Shown: in pieces, positions 14,235 through 28,640 of the stretch | Numbering within the stretch: position 1 is the stretch's first letter | How the letters are laid out: every line of letters begins with the position of its first letter | NCBI GenBank assembly: GCA_029216955.1 | Contig: JANAVB010012123.1 | Location: 1 to 64,000 of the forward strand | Length of the DNA: 64,000 nucleotides | Reading direction: 5' to 3' | Origin: Iris pallida | Lineage: Eukaryota; Streptophyta; Magnoliopsida; Asparagales; Iridaceae | Notes under the pieces: generated by a model | The model's database searches: none | What the model saw: only the letters and a program-made list of their open reading frames with translations | What the model was told of the DNA's origin: nothing | Program-made: the position numbers and the translations under genes

Positions 14235-15127
14235 TGTCCTGAGACAGAGGGGTGTGCTCAAGACTGCTATCCGGAGGGTCATGAGGGATGGGTCGGGCAC
14301 GGATCTCTGGAGAGACCCATGGATTGATAGGCGGTCCTTGCTAGACATCCGGGGATCCGCGACTCATACGGAGGACAGGCGAGGTCTGAAGTGCAGCCGG
14401 ATCTTACGAGATGGAGTGTGGAGGTCGGAATCTTATCGATACACTGAGGAGCTGGGAGGGATCATTATGTCTACAGCCATTGATCCGGCTTTGCCTGCGG
14501 ATCGATGGATCTGGGAGCCGCCTGGAGCATCTTCGGGCTCGGGGGAGTTCCAGTTCCGTAGTTGCTACAATCTAATCCGGCACACTTTTCCTCTGAGTCC
14601 TGATTATGAGTTCGTCTGGTGTAAGGGTCTGGCCAGAAAGATGCAGCTGTGTGTCTATAAGCTTCTTCTGGGCCGACTCTTAACGAGGGATCGCCTGAGT
14701 TCATTTGGAGTGGCAGTGCCGGATACCATATGTGTGCTCTGTTCCTCAGAGCCTGAGTCTATTAGACATATATTTTTCGAATGCACTTTGGCATGGCAGA
14801 TTTGGCCGGAGCAGAGTCGGATATTGGGAGTGGGCGCCTCCGGTAAATACATTGGGGACATCATCCCGGTGATTCGAGATAGCAGGGGTCGAGGGCAGGA
14901 CTGGTTCCGCACGGCTAGAGTTCGTCTGGCGGCTTCGGTTTGGCATGTTTGGCGGGAGCGAAACCGTCGAATCTTTGAGGGACTAGTCACACCTCCGGTT
15001 GGCATTCTTCGTAACATTGAGTTTGATGTAAATGCTATGGAGAATGGTTGAGTGCTGAGTGGGAGTCCCATTCAGACTGTATGTTGTATGATTATGACTT
15101 TTCATTTGGAATAAAATTTATCTTTTT

Positions 15128-15193
<66 letters not shown>

Positions 15194-18100
15194 GGATCAG
15201 GTGATTACAATTTGACATTAAAAATACGCGCAATCTCATCTGTACATCAGTCGAAATTAATGGTTCAGATTTAACAACTATGCATGAAAAATTAATGCAT
15301 ACAAAATTTCTATTCATGGTTGTCACCTATTAATTTCTATGCCGCCTACATGGGCGGATCTAGGTAGTACTTCGGGTGGGCTAAAAAAAATTCTTTTCCT
15401 TTTTTTCCATATAATTTTTTTTTAGATTTTTTTTTGAAGTTAGTCTACACCTAGCCCACCCCAACTCACTCTAGCTCATCCGAGTATATATTTCTGGATC
15501 CGTCCCTGGCTACCTACCATGCATGAAAATTTTGCATGCATTAACTTCTATTTATGTGCTGCTGAGATTGCGTTTTTTTAGATGTCAAATTGTATGTGTC
15601 ACCTGATCTCGATCATATATATATATATATATATATTGGAATAAGGGTGAATTTATTCCTCGCATATAGCGGTAAAGGTATTACAATACATAATATCACA
15701 TCATCTCATGCCCCATATTATAATATTATCGAGCCAATACTGATACATCGAATTCTATGTTATGTAGAATTCCAATAGTAGGGGTAGTCAGGCCTTCGAA
15801 AATACGCCTGTTCCGCTCCTTCCAGACATGCCAAATAGACGCGGCCAGACGAACTCTGGCTCTTCTAGCCCACCCCGGGTCCCGACCTCTGTGGTCTCGA
15901 ATCCAGCTAAGTATGCTCCTGATGTCTCGATCCACACCAACATCCCCTCTCAGCTGCACGCACTGCTCAGTCCAAATGTGCCAGGTCGTCGGGCAGACAA
16001 AGAAGAAATGTCCCATAGATTCGTCCTCCCCATGACAAAGGACACACTTGGTATCTGGGATATGCATCCCAAACCTGAGGAGTCTGTCTCTCGTCATCAG
16101 TCTGCCTCGCAGAAGCCGGTATACGCATAGTTGCATTTTTCGGGCAATCCCCTTGCCCCAAATGAAGTCCACCTCCTCAGCCCGGTTATGGTGAGTCCGA
16201 ACCAAGTCATAACAGCTACTGAAGCAGAATAGACCTGACCCGTCCCCCGACCCAGGGCCAACCCAGCTCTAGGAGTCCTCATGCTGGCTATCATCTATAG
16301 TAATAAGGCGAATCTCCTCGGCTAGCGAAGCTGTGTAAGGATATCATTCTGGCCACCATATTCCATCTCTGATGATCGGACTGCATGTGAGCCCCCTGTC
16401 AGCCTCCCTGTCCACCTGTCCTCCCAGTATCTCCAGTAATGATCTGGAACCCAACCAAGGATCAAGCCAGAGATCAGTGGACGTCCCATCTTTCATGTTC
16501 CTGCGGATAGCGGTCTTAAGCACCGGCCGACACCTCAGAATGGCCTTAAATGTGACCGAGAAAATATTGTCTATCCTGCAAGCCCAGAAGTTTGTCCGCC
16601 TGAGGTATCTGTTTGCCATCCATTCCGTCCAGAGCGAACCCCCCTTGAGGAATCTCCAGGCCATCTTCACACAAGCTGCCTTCCTGACCGCACGTAGAGG
16701 CCGCAGTCCCCCTCCCCCCTCCCTAGGACGACATAACTGGTCTCAGGAGATCGCATGCATCCCTCCCCTCCAGATGAATTCCGCACAGATAGACTCCACT
16801 TTCCGAATAGTGGCCGACGGGATCTGGATAGACTGGAGCCAGAACATCGTGATGCCAGCAATAACTGATCTCACCAGCTCAATCCGACCGTCAAAAGATA
16901 GACCCGCAGCCTGCCAGCCCTCCACCCTCCTCTGAGCAAAATCCACCAAGCTGTGGCAATCCTGCTCTCTGGCGTAGTTGACCATCAACGGAACCCCCGG
17001 GTATTTCACTGGGAGTTCACCTTTTTCTACTCCTAGAGCGAAGGCTCTCTCCTCCTGAAGCGTGCATCGGGAACTGAAGTAGACTCTTCTTTTCTCCCTA
17101 TTTAACTGTAGCCCAGATAGCCGCCCGAACTCCTCCATGATGTCCGATAGCGCTCTCATGCCCCGCATGGAAGGCTGGAGGAGCACCAATAAGTCATCAA
17201 CATAAATCAGATGTGAGACCACCGGTCTCACCAACCGAAAAAGGGGGACGATCTTCTTGCTATGCACCGCCGTGTCAATCATGCAGGTGAAATACTCCAT
17301 CACCAAGGTAAACAAGTATGGAGAGAGGGGATCACCCTACCTCAGCCCCCGGTTGCTCATGAAGTAGCCATGAGGTGTGCCCTGGATGAGGACAGAGAAG
17401 GTAGGGGAGCAGATGCACTCCCTCACCCTCGCAACCCACCTCTCGTCGAATCCCATGACGAGCATCAAGTGGCATAGGAAGTCCCGGTTGACCGTATCAT
17501 AGGCTTTCCGTAGATCCAGCTTCACACACGCCTTTATCCCCCCAGGTTTGCTGAACTCCCTCACCATCTCATGAGCAAGTAAGCTGTGCTCCGCTATCGA
17601 TCGACCCTTGATGAAAGCAGCCTGATTCTGGGATACCAATCCCTGCATAATCCCCTCCATACACCTGCACATAAGATGTGTAATAATCTTATAAATAAAG
17701 TTACAACATGCAATGGGTCTAAAGTCTGCAAGTGAGGTAGCACCATCCTTCTTAGGAACCAGCGTCAAGAATGTGTGGTTCATCTCCTTCAGAAGCCGGC
17801 CCTCCACGAAGAACTCCTGGACCGCCTCCAAAACAGGGTACTTAAGCACACCCCAGTGTCGCTTAAAGAACCCTGAAGAGAAGCCATCAGACCCCGGAGC
17901 TTTGTTAGGATTAGCCTTCATCACAATGTCTTCCACCTCCTCCAATCTCATAGGGGCCAATAGCAGGCAATTTCCATGGTGCGTCACCAGCCTTTTAGTG
18001 ACAAGGCCGGGGAACGTACTGGTGTAATCCGTCTGCTAGTATAAGTCCGAGTAAAATCTGACGGCCTCCTCCTGGATCTCCACCGGGTCCCCTACCAGGC

Positions 18101-21100
18101 CCCCCTCGCCATTCAGAAGTCTGGGGATGCTGTTCCGGTGCTGACGAGTGCGGATCACATCATAGAAGAACTTGGTGCATCGGTCACCATCCTTGAGCCA
18201 GGTGCATTTAGCCCTCTGTGCCGCACTGATCTCCTCCTGTAACCTCATGATGCTGACCTCCTCTATCAGAGTCTTCTCCCTAGCCGCCAACTCCCCGTCC
18301 AGAATGTCAGCCTGTAGAGCCACCTGAGTGTCCCGAAGCTCGGCTTCCTTTTCCGCCAGAGAGGTCCGCGGTCTCATCTTCACCCAACCCCTGAGCGCTC
18401 GCTTGATCTGCTTGAGTTTATGAACCATATGGAACTGAGCCGTGCCAGCCCGGAAGTGCTGCATCTCTCCCGTAATCACCTCCTCATATCCAGCCGACAG
18501 GTACTAGCTATTGTTATACCGAAACGGCTTCGACCTCAAAGTAGGTCTCTCACAAAGGCCAACTCGGATAGGAGAGTGATCACTAGTACCAGCCGCAAGA
18601 CCTTCCGCCGCCGAATTAGGGAAGAACCGGAACCAATCACTATTGCCCAAGGCCCGATCCAACTGACAAGCAATTCAATTCTTTGTAGCCTTGTTGTGCC
18701 AGGTCCAGATATGGCCAGCTCTCTCCAGCCCCCTCAACCCAGATAGGAGCAGACATCTCTGGAAGTCATATAAAACTGAATCCGGGACATGTCGACCTCC
18801 CACCTTCTCTTGGCGAAGCAGCATAGCATTGAAATCTCTCATGATAAGCAGAGGAAGATGCAAGTTGTCCGCCATATGACCCAGGCACACAATGTCCTCC
18901 CACAGAGACTCCCGGAGTCTACGATCATTGTGCCCGTAAACCGCACCCAGGATGAAACGGAACCCACCTTTGTTCTCAAAAGAAATGCCAATAAGTTGGT
19001 CCGATTTCTGGAGCTGCACCCCCTCCCAGCTATCTCGGTTCTACCTAACCCAGATCCTAGCCATATCGCATAGATCTAAGTTGTGAATGTGGTCCCAGTT
19101 TGCCGGAGTCCTACGCGAGAGCATCGCGGCCCCTCTGATCTTCGTCTCCAGCAAAATAGCAATGTCACAAGTCTCTCTCCTCAGCACTCCTCCAATCTCT
19201 CTCCAGCGCCCAATGGAACACCCCCCCTAATGTTCCATGCTAGGACCGACATTAATTAATATATGTCGGGTCCCCCTGAAACTCTACTGGATCAGCACTC
19301 GGGGGAGTGCCTCATCCGCCTGATCAATGTCTGCATCTACCATGGATGACGGAGCTAGATGTGCCTGGATCCTGCTGAGTGTAAGAGTCCAGTTAGGATT
19401 GGCCTCTGTCTGGTCGTCCTGATCCCGTTCCAGTGGGATATCCTCCTGCGTGGCCGGAGCATGTCTTTTCCTGCTGGTGTAAACCATGATCTCCTCGGAG
19501 GTTTCCTTCTCCTTTTGACTACTGCCAACTGCACTCATACCTCTGGTCACCATGCTCCTCTGAGGCCGGAACGGGACCAGCGCGCCCTGCGTACTTTCCT
19601 GTCTCTGCTGTGAGCCAGTCTCCAGCCTCCTGTCGACCTTCATCACCGTGTCCTCCTCCATGGCTTTGTCTGTCGACGTCTCCCCAGGTAAGTGACTGGG
19701 AGCCGTCTCCCTCCCGAATGCTTCCGTCTGAGCCGCCGGTTGCCTGACAGCCTCCGTCCCCTTATACTTACACGCACTAGTAGCATGCCCAAAGCACTCA
19801 CAGATGGAGCACATGGGAGGAACCCAGTCATACTCCACCGACTGAGTTAGAACCTCCCCAGACGGAACCTGGTATTCAAGCATACTCGATAGTTCCGAAC
19901 CCGCCTTGATCTCCACAAAGATCCTGGCATACATGAGTCTGGTACGGAAAGCAGTGGCCTCATCTGCCTTGATTGGTTTCCCCACGAGGCTGGCGAGTCT
20001 CATGAGGAGCGGGATGCTCCAATACTTCACTGGGAACTTTGGGAATCAGATCCAGATGGGGATAGCATTCAGCACCTCTTTCTCACATCTCAGCTCCGGA
20101 GTCCATTCCTTCAATATGATGAGTCTCCCATCAATGACCATGGTCCTCCCTGCAATATCCTGGTCACATCCTCCGCTAGCTCAAACTTGACGTAGTAAAA
20201 CCCGTTCTCCCGGGAGAAGAATTTCATGCTGCCTTTGGGTCTCCAGACTCTCTCCGCATAACCCCGGATTTGTCCATAGAACGGCTTGTTCCCTAGCACG
20301 TATAACACCAGGGTGTCACGCCCCGATTCATAGAGTCGTTTATTGACATGTTTTAGCACTTGGAATCGATCGTCCTCGCTTGGGCGTGATGCCGTACAAG
20401 TCTGGTATTGCACTTGTACAAGGCAAAGATGGTACATAAGTGATAATATGCAAATAGGAACACATTGCAGCGGCAGAAGCAGACAAATTGAAGTTAGTGA
20501 GGACAATCTTTCTCATTGAATAGAAGTAGATCACTTCTTTATAGCAGCGGAGATAAAAGGATAACTTGAAGCCACACAGAGATATATAGAACTCTATTCT
20601 CTTTTATTGATAATCGAAGAAGAGTACAAGACTTGTATTGAAGTACAATATTTGCCACATCTCACTTTACATTGAAAGTCAACTGAACATTGCTATACAG
20701 CTTACATTGGATATTTGGATACAATGAGTTACAACTCGATATACCGACTTGGCTTACAATCTCACTGGTACAACTGATTACAATGTTCCATACATTATGC
20801 CCTTTATAAACAGAAGACATCATCTTGTACAAGGAGAGCTTCTGTATGCCCAACAAATCTTCGATGCCGCGGGACCAATCAAGCCAATCTTCGTGTGTAG
20901 AACATATCCCAAGCACAAGCACCTGCCCACAAAACGTGGGTCAGCACATCATCTATGTACTGGCAAGTAGAATCCAACCCACTCGCATAAACCAACATTT
21001 AAAGTGAACATTTAAGCAAGCATTTATTAGAATGATCTTTCTATTTGGGGCCTAGCATCAGTTTACAGTTCATGGACAATAATCATAGTGAAGCATGTAA

Positions 21101-24100
21101 ACATATACTTAGTAGCATTCATGTGGACGTATCATTTTAGCAATCTAGGTGTTATCATGCAAGGCATCATTGAGGCATACTAGGTGTTATCATGAAAAGG
21201 CATCATTGAGGCATCGTTAACATTAACATCTTAAACATGTTCTGATAGTTCTCACTTCAAGCACCACTTAGCATGTATGTTGTGTTTGAGCAATGATTAT
21301 AGCATGGCATCTTTCTAGCATATTGAATTTAACATGTTAAGCAGGATCTCATACTGAAAGGCTACATACAGCATCATTTACTAATTTGGAACGTAAGCAT
21401 GCAAGTTAAACCAACACATATATTGAATTATCACATTTAAGTGATATCTTACCGATAGCCGACTCCCTCGTACCTGCATCAAATACAGGTTAGCAGATAT
21501 ACTTACTCTGCCTGCATAAGACATTTATTAGCATGCATCCTGACTACATGATCATTGGTGTTAGTGCACCATTTTCAGACGTTGCCATATAGGACTTCGA
21601 AAGGTAATCGACGCGCCATTCCACCAGGTTGCGAGCCCGAATGGAATGTCCCGATACCACGTACCCTTAAAGTACGTTTACACTTCCCCCATGGTCGGAC
21701 CGGTCCCCCTAACGTCCCGGGGTCCCGTCCGAGGAAGCAGTCACCCCCTTGTATACAAGTTGTCGCTGATCATGCGAATGCGTGTCCGACTCGATCGTGA
21801 ACATTAATGCATGGTAAAATATTGAAGTAAGGACAACAGTGCATCATCATTCATCTCATTCAAGTCATGTTCAATGACTTATTCATTCTCATCATTACCA
21901 TCATTTCATTTGGTGATCTCAACGATCCCAAGTCTCATCAATTCTCATTCATTACTTCATTGCAACATTTCTCATTATGTTCCTTTTAAAGGAGGAACAA
22001 CAGCATTCATTCATTTCAAGGGACCTGCAGCATTTCATTCATTTTATAGGAACAATAGCATATTCAATTCTTTCTCATGTATAATTCATGCAGCATCTCA
22101 TTATTCTAGTGATACATTCATTTCATCAAGATTAAGCATAAGAGACATTATCGATTCATTCTCAGGCATCATGTTATATTAGCAGTTCAAGTGTGATTCG
22201 TTCAGCAACTCAATGGTTCATGTGTTATTCATTCAATGATTTCCAGCATATGCAATCTCTATCGATTTAGCAACTAAAGCATCGCATCCCAATTATTCAA
22301 TATTCAAGGTAAGAGACATTAGGGACATATTCATAGCATCACATTATTCCATTTATTAATCATGCAGGAATAAGGAGGAAGGAGGACAGTTCCACTTGCC
22401 TTGCATAACAGTCTTCCTGCTCTAATCCCACTAAGCGTAGCTCCACCAGCGAGCCACGTTCCAATACCCATTCCATCTAGCCAGCTAAGAAAGACTGCAT
22501 CAGTCTCAACTCTCTTGATCTCCAACACAAGTCGCGGTCCAACATTCTAATCCCATCCAACAAGCCAACCAAATGCCTCGTGCGGAGCAGGGCATTACAT
22601 AATATACCACTCAGAAAAAGTTTCGTCCTCGAAACTTAAGGAAACAACTCTTTCTACTAGATTCTCTTAGTCATTCAGCTTCAATTTAATATTCATTTAA
22701 TCCCACTTGATCTTTTCAAATTGTTATCCGACTGTATCATTTTAATCCATCAACGATTCAATCTATCTTTTTTTTTTTTTTCCAAATACTTGCAACTTCT
22801 CATTGATTCACCAACATTTTCTCATATTTCTATCTCGGTCGCAACATATCACTTCGGCTGGATCCATACACATATTTTAGGCGTCCCCAAAACATATGTA
22901 CTTCAGCCAACTTCCATGTTAGTGCGATTCGATCAGCCACAGTATAACTCTCTTTCCCAATCAGACTTAGCATCCTTTCAATTGACTTATCACTTTATTC
23001 CCTTGTCACAATCACTATCTTCCAGGCTACGACACTTTACATCAGGGACAACTTGGTTAAGCTCTCTATCCGGGCATAATATTTCTAGCCTTCGATTAAG
23101 GGTCTAATCTTCGAGCCAATCATATCAATAGTCCACAACATGCAATCATATTCCTTCCCAAATCCAACAATATTTCTCACCGAGGCAATTCATCTTTTTC
23201 TAAAAGATACAATTCCGACATCACCAACTATAAATTACCCAAACCAAGGGCACAATAGTATGCAACAGTCAAGGTCAATCCAGCTACCCGACTATAGATA
23301 CCTATCCAACATTCCCGCCATGAGCAGTCAATTCTATCTCATATAATAATTCACTGTTCGATACATACAACTCGAGTCTCATCCTACGATTCCATTTCCC
23401 GCTATAGGCCGACACATAATCCTCAAGGGTCAAACATCACCAAGGTTCATATTGGAGCATATACTTACAACTTATCATTCTTAGATCATACTCATCACCA
23501 TCTCTCGTTCAATGCCACAAGGTTATTCTATGGTTCACCAACGGCCATCTATTATTCGGTCCAGTCTCAATGGTTAGCTATACCGACAGCTATACCTAAT
23601 CATTCATGTGACTTCCCTAGAGTGGACGGCTACTAGGGTTATACTAGTTTCTCATTCTTAAGGCCAACAAGCAACCAACAGTTCTAAGGAACTCTACCCA
23701 AACCTATGGGTTTCAACTCAGTCTGAATAATAAATCGCCAATTGGGCTAAGCCAGCAATTGGTAATTTATCAACTGGTCGCTAGGGTCAAGTCTATCTAT
23801 CCAGGGTCTTCCTCAAGGAAATAATTTCCACATAGGCTCATTCTAGACTTACCCAACGATCGACTAAGATCAATCTATTAATATTACGGTCAATTCCCAA
23901 CCCGACATATGATTCTCATCGTTCTAATAATCCATCAAGTAAATTTCCAATGATTCAATTTCTATTTCAAATTCCTTTGTACCCACACGAACCCATAAGC
24001 CAAGGCTAACTGTTCAAAGGTCATTGGTTCCGTTAGTCTCAACAGGGCTATGGAACCATACTATTCGATCCGTATGACAGAGTCACACCACCAAGTCATA

Positions 24101-27100
24101 AGCCAACAATCTATCTCCCCACCAACAGTCACATGTACCGACATTATCCAACACGATTGCAATTCCTCAATCCCATTCGTTTCATCAGTCATCAACATCT
24201 CATACGGACATCTTAAATCTCATATTGTAAGGGTCGAGTAATTTATTCCATTCTATCCGACAATTCATGTATCAATTAACCATTCTCTATGCAACATAAT
24301 TATTCAGGATTGCTACTTGTTACTTTTCTAGTACAATTCAATTCCTCAACATTCATGCACAGGTGCAACGACTATCCTTTGGTGATCAAGATGGGTTAAC
24401 ATCTATTATACCTTAGGGTCAAGGCACAAATCTCTAATATTCCTTTGGTCACCGACAACTTTTTCCAAAACTTCCAGCTTCGTAATCAACATTGTATTAG
24501 CCACAAATAATTTGCATCCAACCAATCGAAATCAACATTCAGATATTCTAAGCCACAACATTCTCTAGCCAAATCCATTTACCCATAACATACTAACGGT
24601 CTTACTAGTCTGAGTCATCACTCGACTAAACAATTTCTAACCAAGCCACCAGTTTCCATTTTCGACAATCTCGCTACTCAATATAACATCACCGTCAAGG
24701 GACACTCGAGTCATCTAGCCACAATACATGACTCCCAGCTAAGTCTCGGTACTACCCAGTACCCACAAATAATCTCATTGTTATTCTATGGAAAGGGTCA
24801 ACATACATCTCGTTCTGAGGTGGTAGAGGCAATATACCACTCAGAAACGAAGCCATCCTTAAACAATACTAACCCAATTCTATTTCCAGACATTCATGAT
24901 CTACAATGATCACAACACTTAACCAACATCTCGGGGTCTTAATATCACAAGCCAACATTCTTAGGATCTCAAAAGTACTAGCCATCACCCCTGAGTCGAC
25001 TCACCAGTTATGTCGAACTCACCCATCAATTATTTCATTCACAATTCATTTCCAACATCACATGCAATCTCAACTTGTTACAGCATACATAGCCACTTTC
25101 TTTATCTCCACAATTCCAACCAGCATTCATACTATAGCATACTATGGCATCGAGTCATTGTTGGGTTATTTGTGTCCAAACCAACAACAATTATTCATTC
25201 AGGGGCATCACAATGTATATAGACTTATTGTATGGAACATCCAGTGAGCAGCCAAGAGGGTCAATGAACTTTTCAGACATAAACAACACAAGGATGATTA
25301 CAGAACAACAACAGCATAATCGCAGAAGCCATCTGTGATTTAATCGCGGAAGCAACGTTGAGTGATCGCGGAAGCAACTTTGGTTAATCGTCGATGCAAC
25401 TTTGATTTGAAACGAATCAAAGAAGAGACCAAGGACGTAAAGCCGTGCTCTGATACCAATTTGTCACGCCCCGATTCATAGAGTCGTTTATTGACATGTT
25501 TTAGCACTTGGAATCGATCGTCCTCGCTTGGGCGTGATGCCGTACAAGTCTGGTATTGCACTTGTACAAGGCAAAGATGGTACATAAGTGATAATATGCA
25601 AATAGGAACACATTGCAGCGGCAGAAGCAGACAAATTGAAGTTAGTGAGGACAATCTTTCTCATTGAATAGAAGTAGATCACTTCTTTATAGCAGCGGAG
25701 ATAAAAGGATAACTTGAAGCCACACAGAGATATATAGAACTCTATTCTCTTTTATTGATAATCGAAGAAGAGTACAAGACTTGTATTGAAGTACAATATT
25801 TGCCACATCTCACTTTACATTGAAAGTCAACTGAACATTGCTATACAGCTTACATTGGATATTTGGATACAATGAGTTACAACTCGATATACCGACTTGG
25901 CTTACAATCTCACTGGTACAACTGATTACAATGTTCCATACATTATGCCCTTTATAAACAGAAGACATCATCTTGTACAAGGAGAGCTTCTGTATGCCCA
26001 ACAAATCTTCGATGCCGCGGGACCAATCAAGTCAATCTTCGTGTGTAGAACATATCCCAAGCACAAGCACCTGCCCACAAAACGTGGGTCAGCACATCAT
26101 CTATGTACTGGCAAGTGGAATCCAACCCACTCGCATAAACCAACATTTAAAGTGAACATTTAAGCAAGCATTTATTAGAATGATCTTTCTATTTGGGGCC
26201 TAGCATCAGTTTACAGTTCATGGACAATAATCATAGTGAAGCATGTAAACATATTCTTAGTAGCATTCATGTGGATGTATCATTTTAGCAATCTAGGTGT
26301 TATCATGCAAGGCATCATTGAGACATACTAGGTGTTATCATGAAAAGGCATCATTGAGGCATCGTTAACATTAACATCTTAAACATGTTCTGATAGTTCT
26401 CACTTCAAGCACCACTTAGCATGTATGTTGTGTTTGAGCAATGATTATAGCATGGCATCTTTCTAGCATATTGAATTTAACATGTTAAGCAGGATCTCAT
26501 ACTGAAAGGCTACATACAGCATCATTTACTAATTTGGAACGTAAGCATGCAAGTTAAACCAACACATATATTGAATTATCATATTTAAGTGATATCTTAC
26601 CGATAGCCGACTCCCTCGTACCTGCATCAAATACAGGTTAGCAGATATACTTACTCTGCCTGCATAAGACATTTATTAGCATGCATCCTGACTACATGAT
26701 CATTGGTGTTAGTGCACCATTTTCAGACGTTGCCATATAGGACTTCGAAAGGTAATCGACGCGCCATTCCACCAGGTTGCGAGCCCGAATGGAATGTCCC
26801 GATACCACGTACCCTTAAAGTACGTTTACACTTCCCCCATGGTCGGACCGGTCCCCCTAACGTCCCGGGGTCCCGTCCGAGGAAGCAGTCACCCCCTTGT
26901 ATACAAGTTGTCGCTGATCATGCGAATGCGTGTCCGACTCGATCGTGAACATTAATGCATGGTAAAATATTGAAGTAAGGACAACAGTGTATCATCATTC
27001 ATCTCATTCAAGTCATGTTCAATGACTTATTCATTCTCATCATTACCATCATTTCATTTGGTGATCTCAACGATCCCAAGTCTCATCAATTCTCATTCAT

Positions 27101-28387
27101 TACTTCATTGCAACATTTCTCATTATGTTCCTTTTAAAGGAGGAACAACAGCATTCATTCATTTCAAGGGACCTGCAGCATTTCATTCATTTTATAGGAA
27201 CAATAGCATATTCAATTCTTTCTCATGTATAATTCATGCAGCATCTCATTATTCTAGTGATACATTCATTTCATCAAGATTAAGCATAAGAGACATTATC
27301 GATTCATTCTCAGGCATCATGTTATATTAGCAGTTCAAGTGTGATTCGTTCAGCAACTCAATGGTTCATGTGTTATTCATTCAATGATTTCCAGCATATG
27401 CAATCTCTATCGATTTAGCAACTAAAGCATCGCATCCCAATTATTCAATATTCAAGGTAAGAGACATTAGGGACATATTCATAGCATCACATTATTTCAT
27501 TTATTAATCATGCAGGAATAAGGAGGAAGGAGGACAGTTCCACTTGCCTTGCATAACAGTCTTCCTGCTCTAATCCCACTAAGCGTAGCTCCACCAGCGA
27601 GCCACGTTCCAATACCCATTCCATCTAGCCAGCTAAGAAAGACTGCATCAGTCTCAACTCTCTTGATCTCCAACACAAGTCGCGGTCCAACATTCTAATC
27701 CCATCCAACAAGCCAACCAAATGCCTCGTGCGGAGCGGGGCATTACACAGGGTGTTCTTCCAGAAGTCAGAAACCTCCGCTATTTCTTCTGCGGGAAAAT
27801 ATGCCCTGAGTCCTCCTCCAACCGCCATCGGTGTAACAAATTCCATCGACAGCGGACTTTTCGTCTCCACTGGTGTGCACACCTCCTTCCATGACCGAGG
27901 CCTCTGCTCCTCAGAGTGGGTCCTGGTTGGAGGGTTCGCAGATCCCGGACTTTGCCTACCAGTATCTACAACAATACCCTTTGCCTTCTCTGCCACTGTC
28001 GCCTTTGGCCGCCATCCAGGCACAGTACGTACCGTACCTCCCCCTCGGCGATGGGGATCGACTGTGCCTCTCGAAGGCCGACTCCCATAATTCCCTTGGT
28101 TCTGAGCCCCTCGTCGCCCTCCGGCCCATCGTCTCACCACCGTCTGCCAGCCGGCCTCTCCAGTCCCGTCAATCTCCGGCGTAGTATCCGACCCGAATTC
28201 AAAAACCGGTGCCGTAGCCCCCGGCTCTCCCCCACCTTTGCCGGGCCCCACGCCCAGCCCCGACCCGCCTCGAGGGGGGCCTCCACCCGCACCTGAACCC
28301 CCGCGTGGGAGGGTGCCGCTGGATCCGGCCGACCCCCCCCCCCCCCCTTCGGGAGGGAGCCCTTGCGCCCGGTGCTGCTGTCGCCCG

Positions 28388-28441
<54 letters not shown>

Positions 28442-28596
28442 CCTGGGGGGTCCCCTTGCCGCCGCCGCATAGGGTTAGCCCCCCCCTTCCCCCCCCCCCC
28501 CCTTCCGCCGGACGCCTCCCTCGAGAGGGTCTGGGGGGCGGGGGGGGAGGTGCCGTCGCCATCGAGAGGAAAACCCTAGTAGAGCTTTCCGTCGCC

Positions 28597-28640
<44 letters not shown>

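Larger units (their letters stand above)
15637..20313 (-). mobile_element. Full-length LINE-B, 3' segment
   Basis: This is the larger part of a 5.5 kb LINE whose 5' 846 bp lie at 27753-28598. The two parts are separated by the LTR element 20314-27747. It carries ORF2 and the C-terminal half of ORF1. The 3' end abuts (AT)n. Confidence 0.9.
20314..27747 (-). mobile_element. Young LARD-type LTR element inside LINE-B
   Basis: The element is 7434 bp and flanked by CAGGG (20309-20313 and 27748-27752). Two LTRs of exactly 2286 bp begin TGTCACGCC and end ATTACA on the + strand. A primer site complementary to initiator tRNA-Met (TGGTATCAGAGC when read on the minus strand) lies just left of the right LTR, so the element reads right to left. 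The 2862 bp interior has no gag or pol and only short frames. Long LTRs with a non-coding interior are typical of LARDs. By eye the LTRs differ at nine positions, about 0.4%. Confidence 0.92.

Noticed and set aside
20340..20534. Small proteins in the LARD LTRs (identical frames at 25488-25682, 21555/26703, 21874/27022)
   Set aside because: They recur only because LTRs are duplicated. They have no domains and lie in non-coding LTR sequence.
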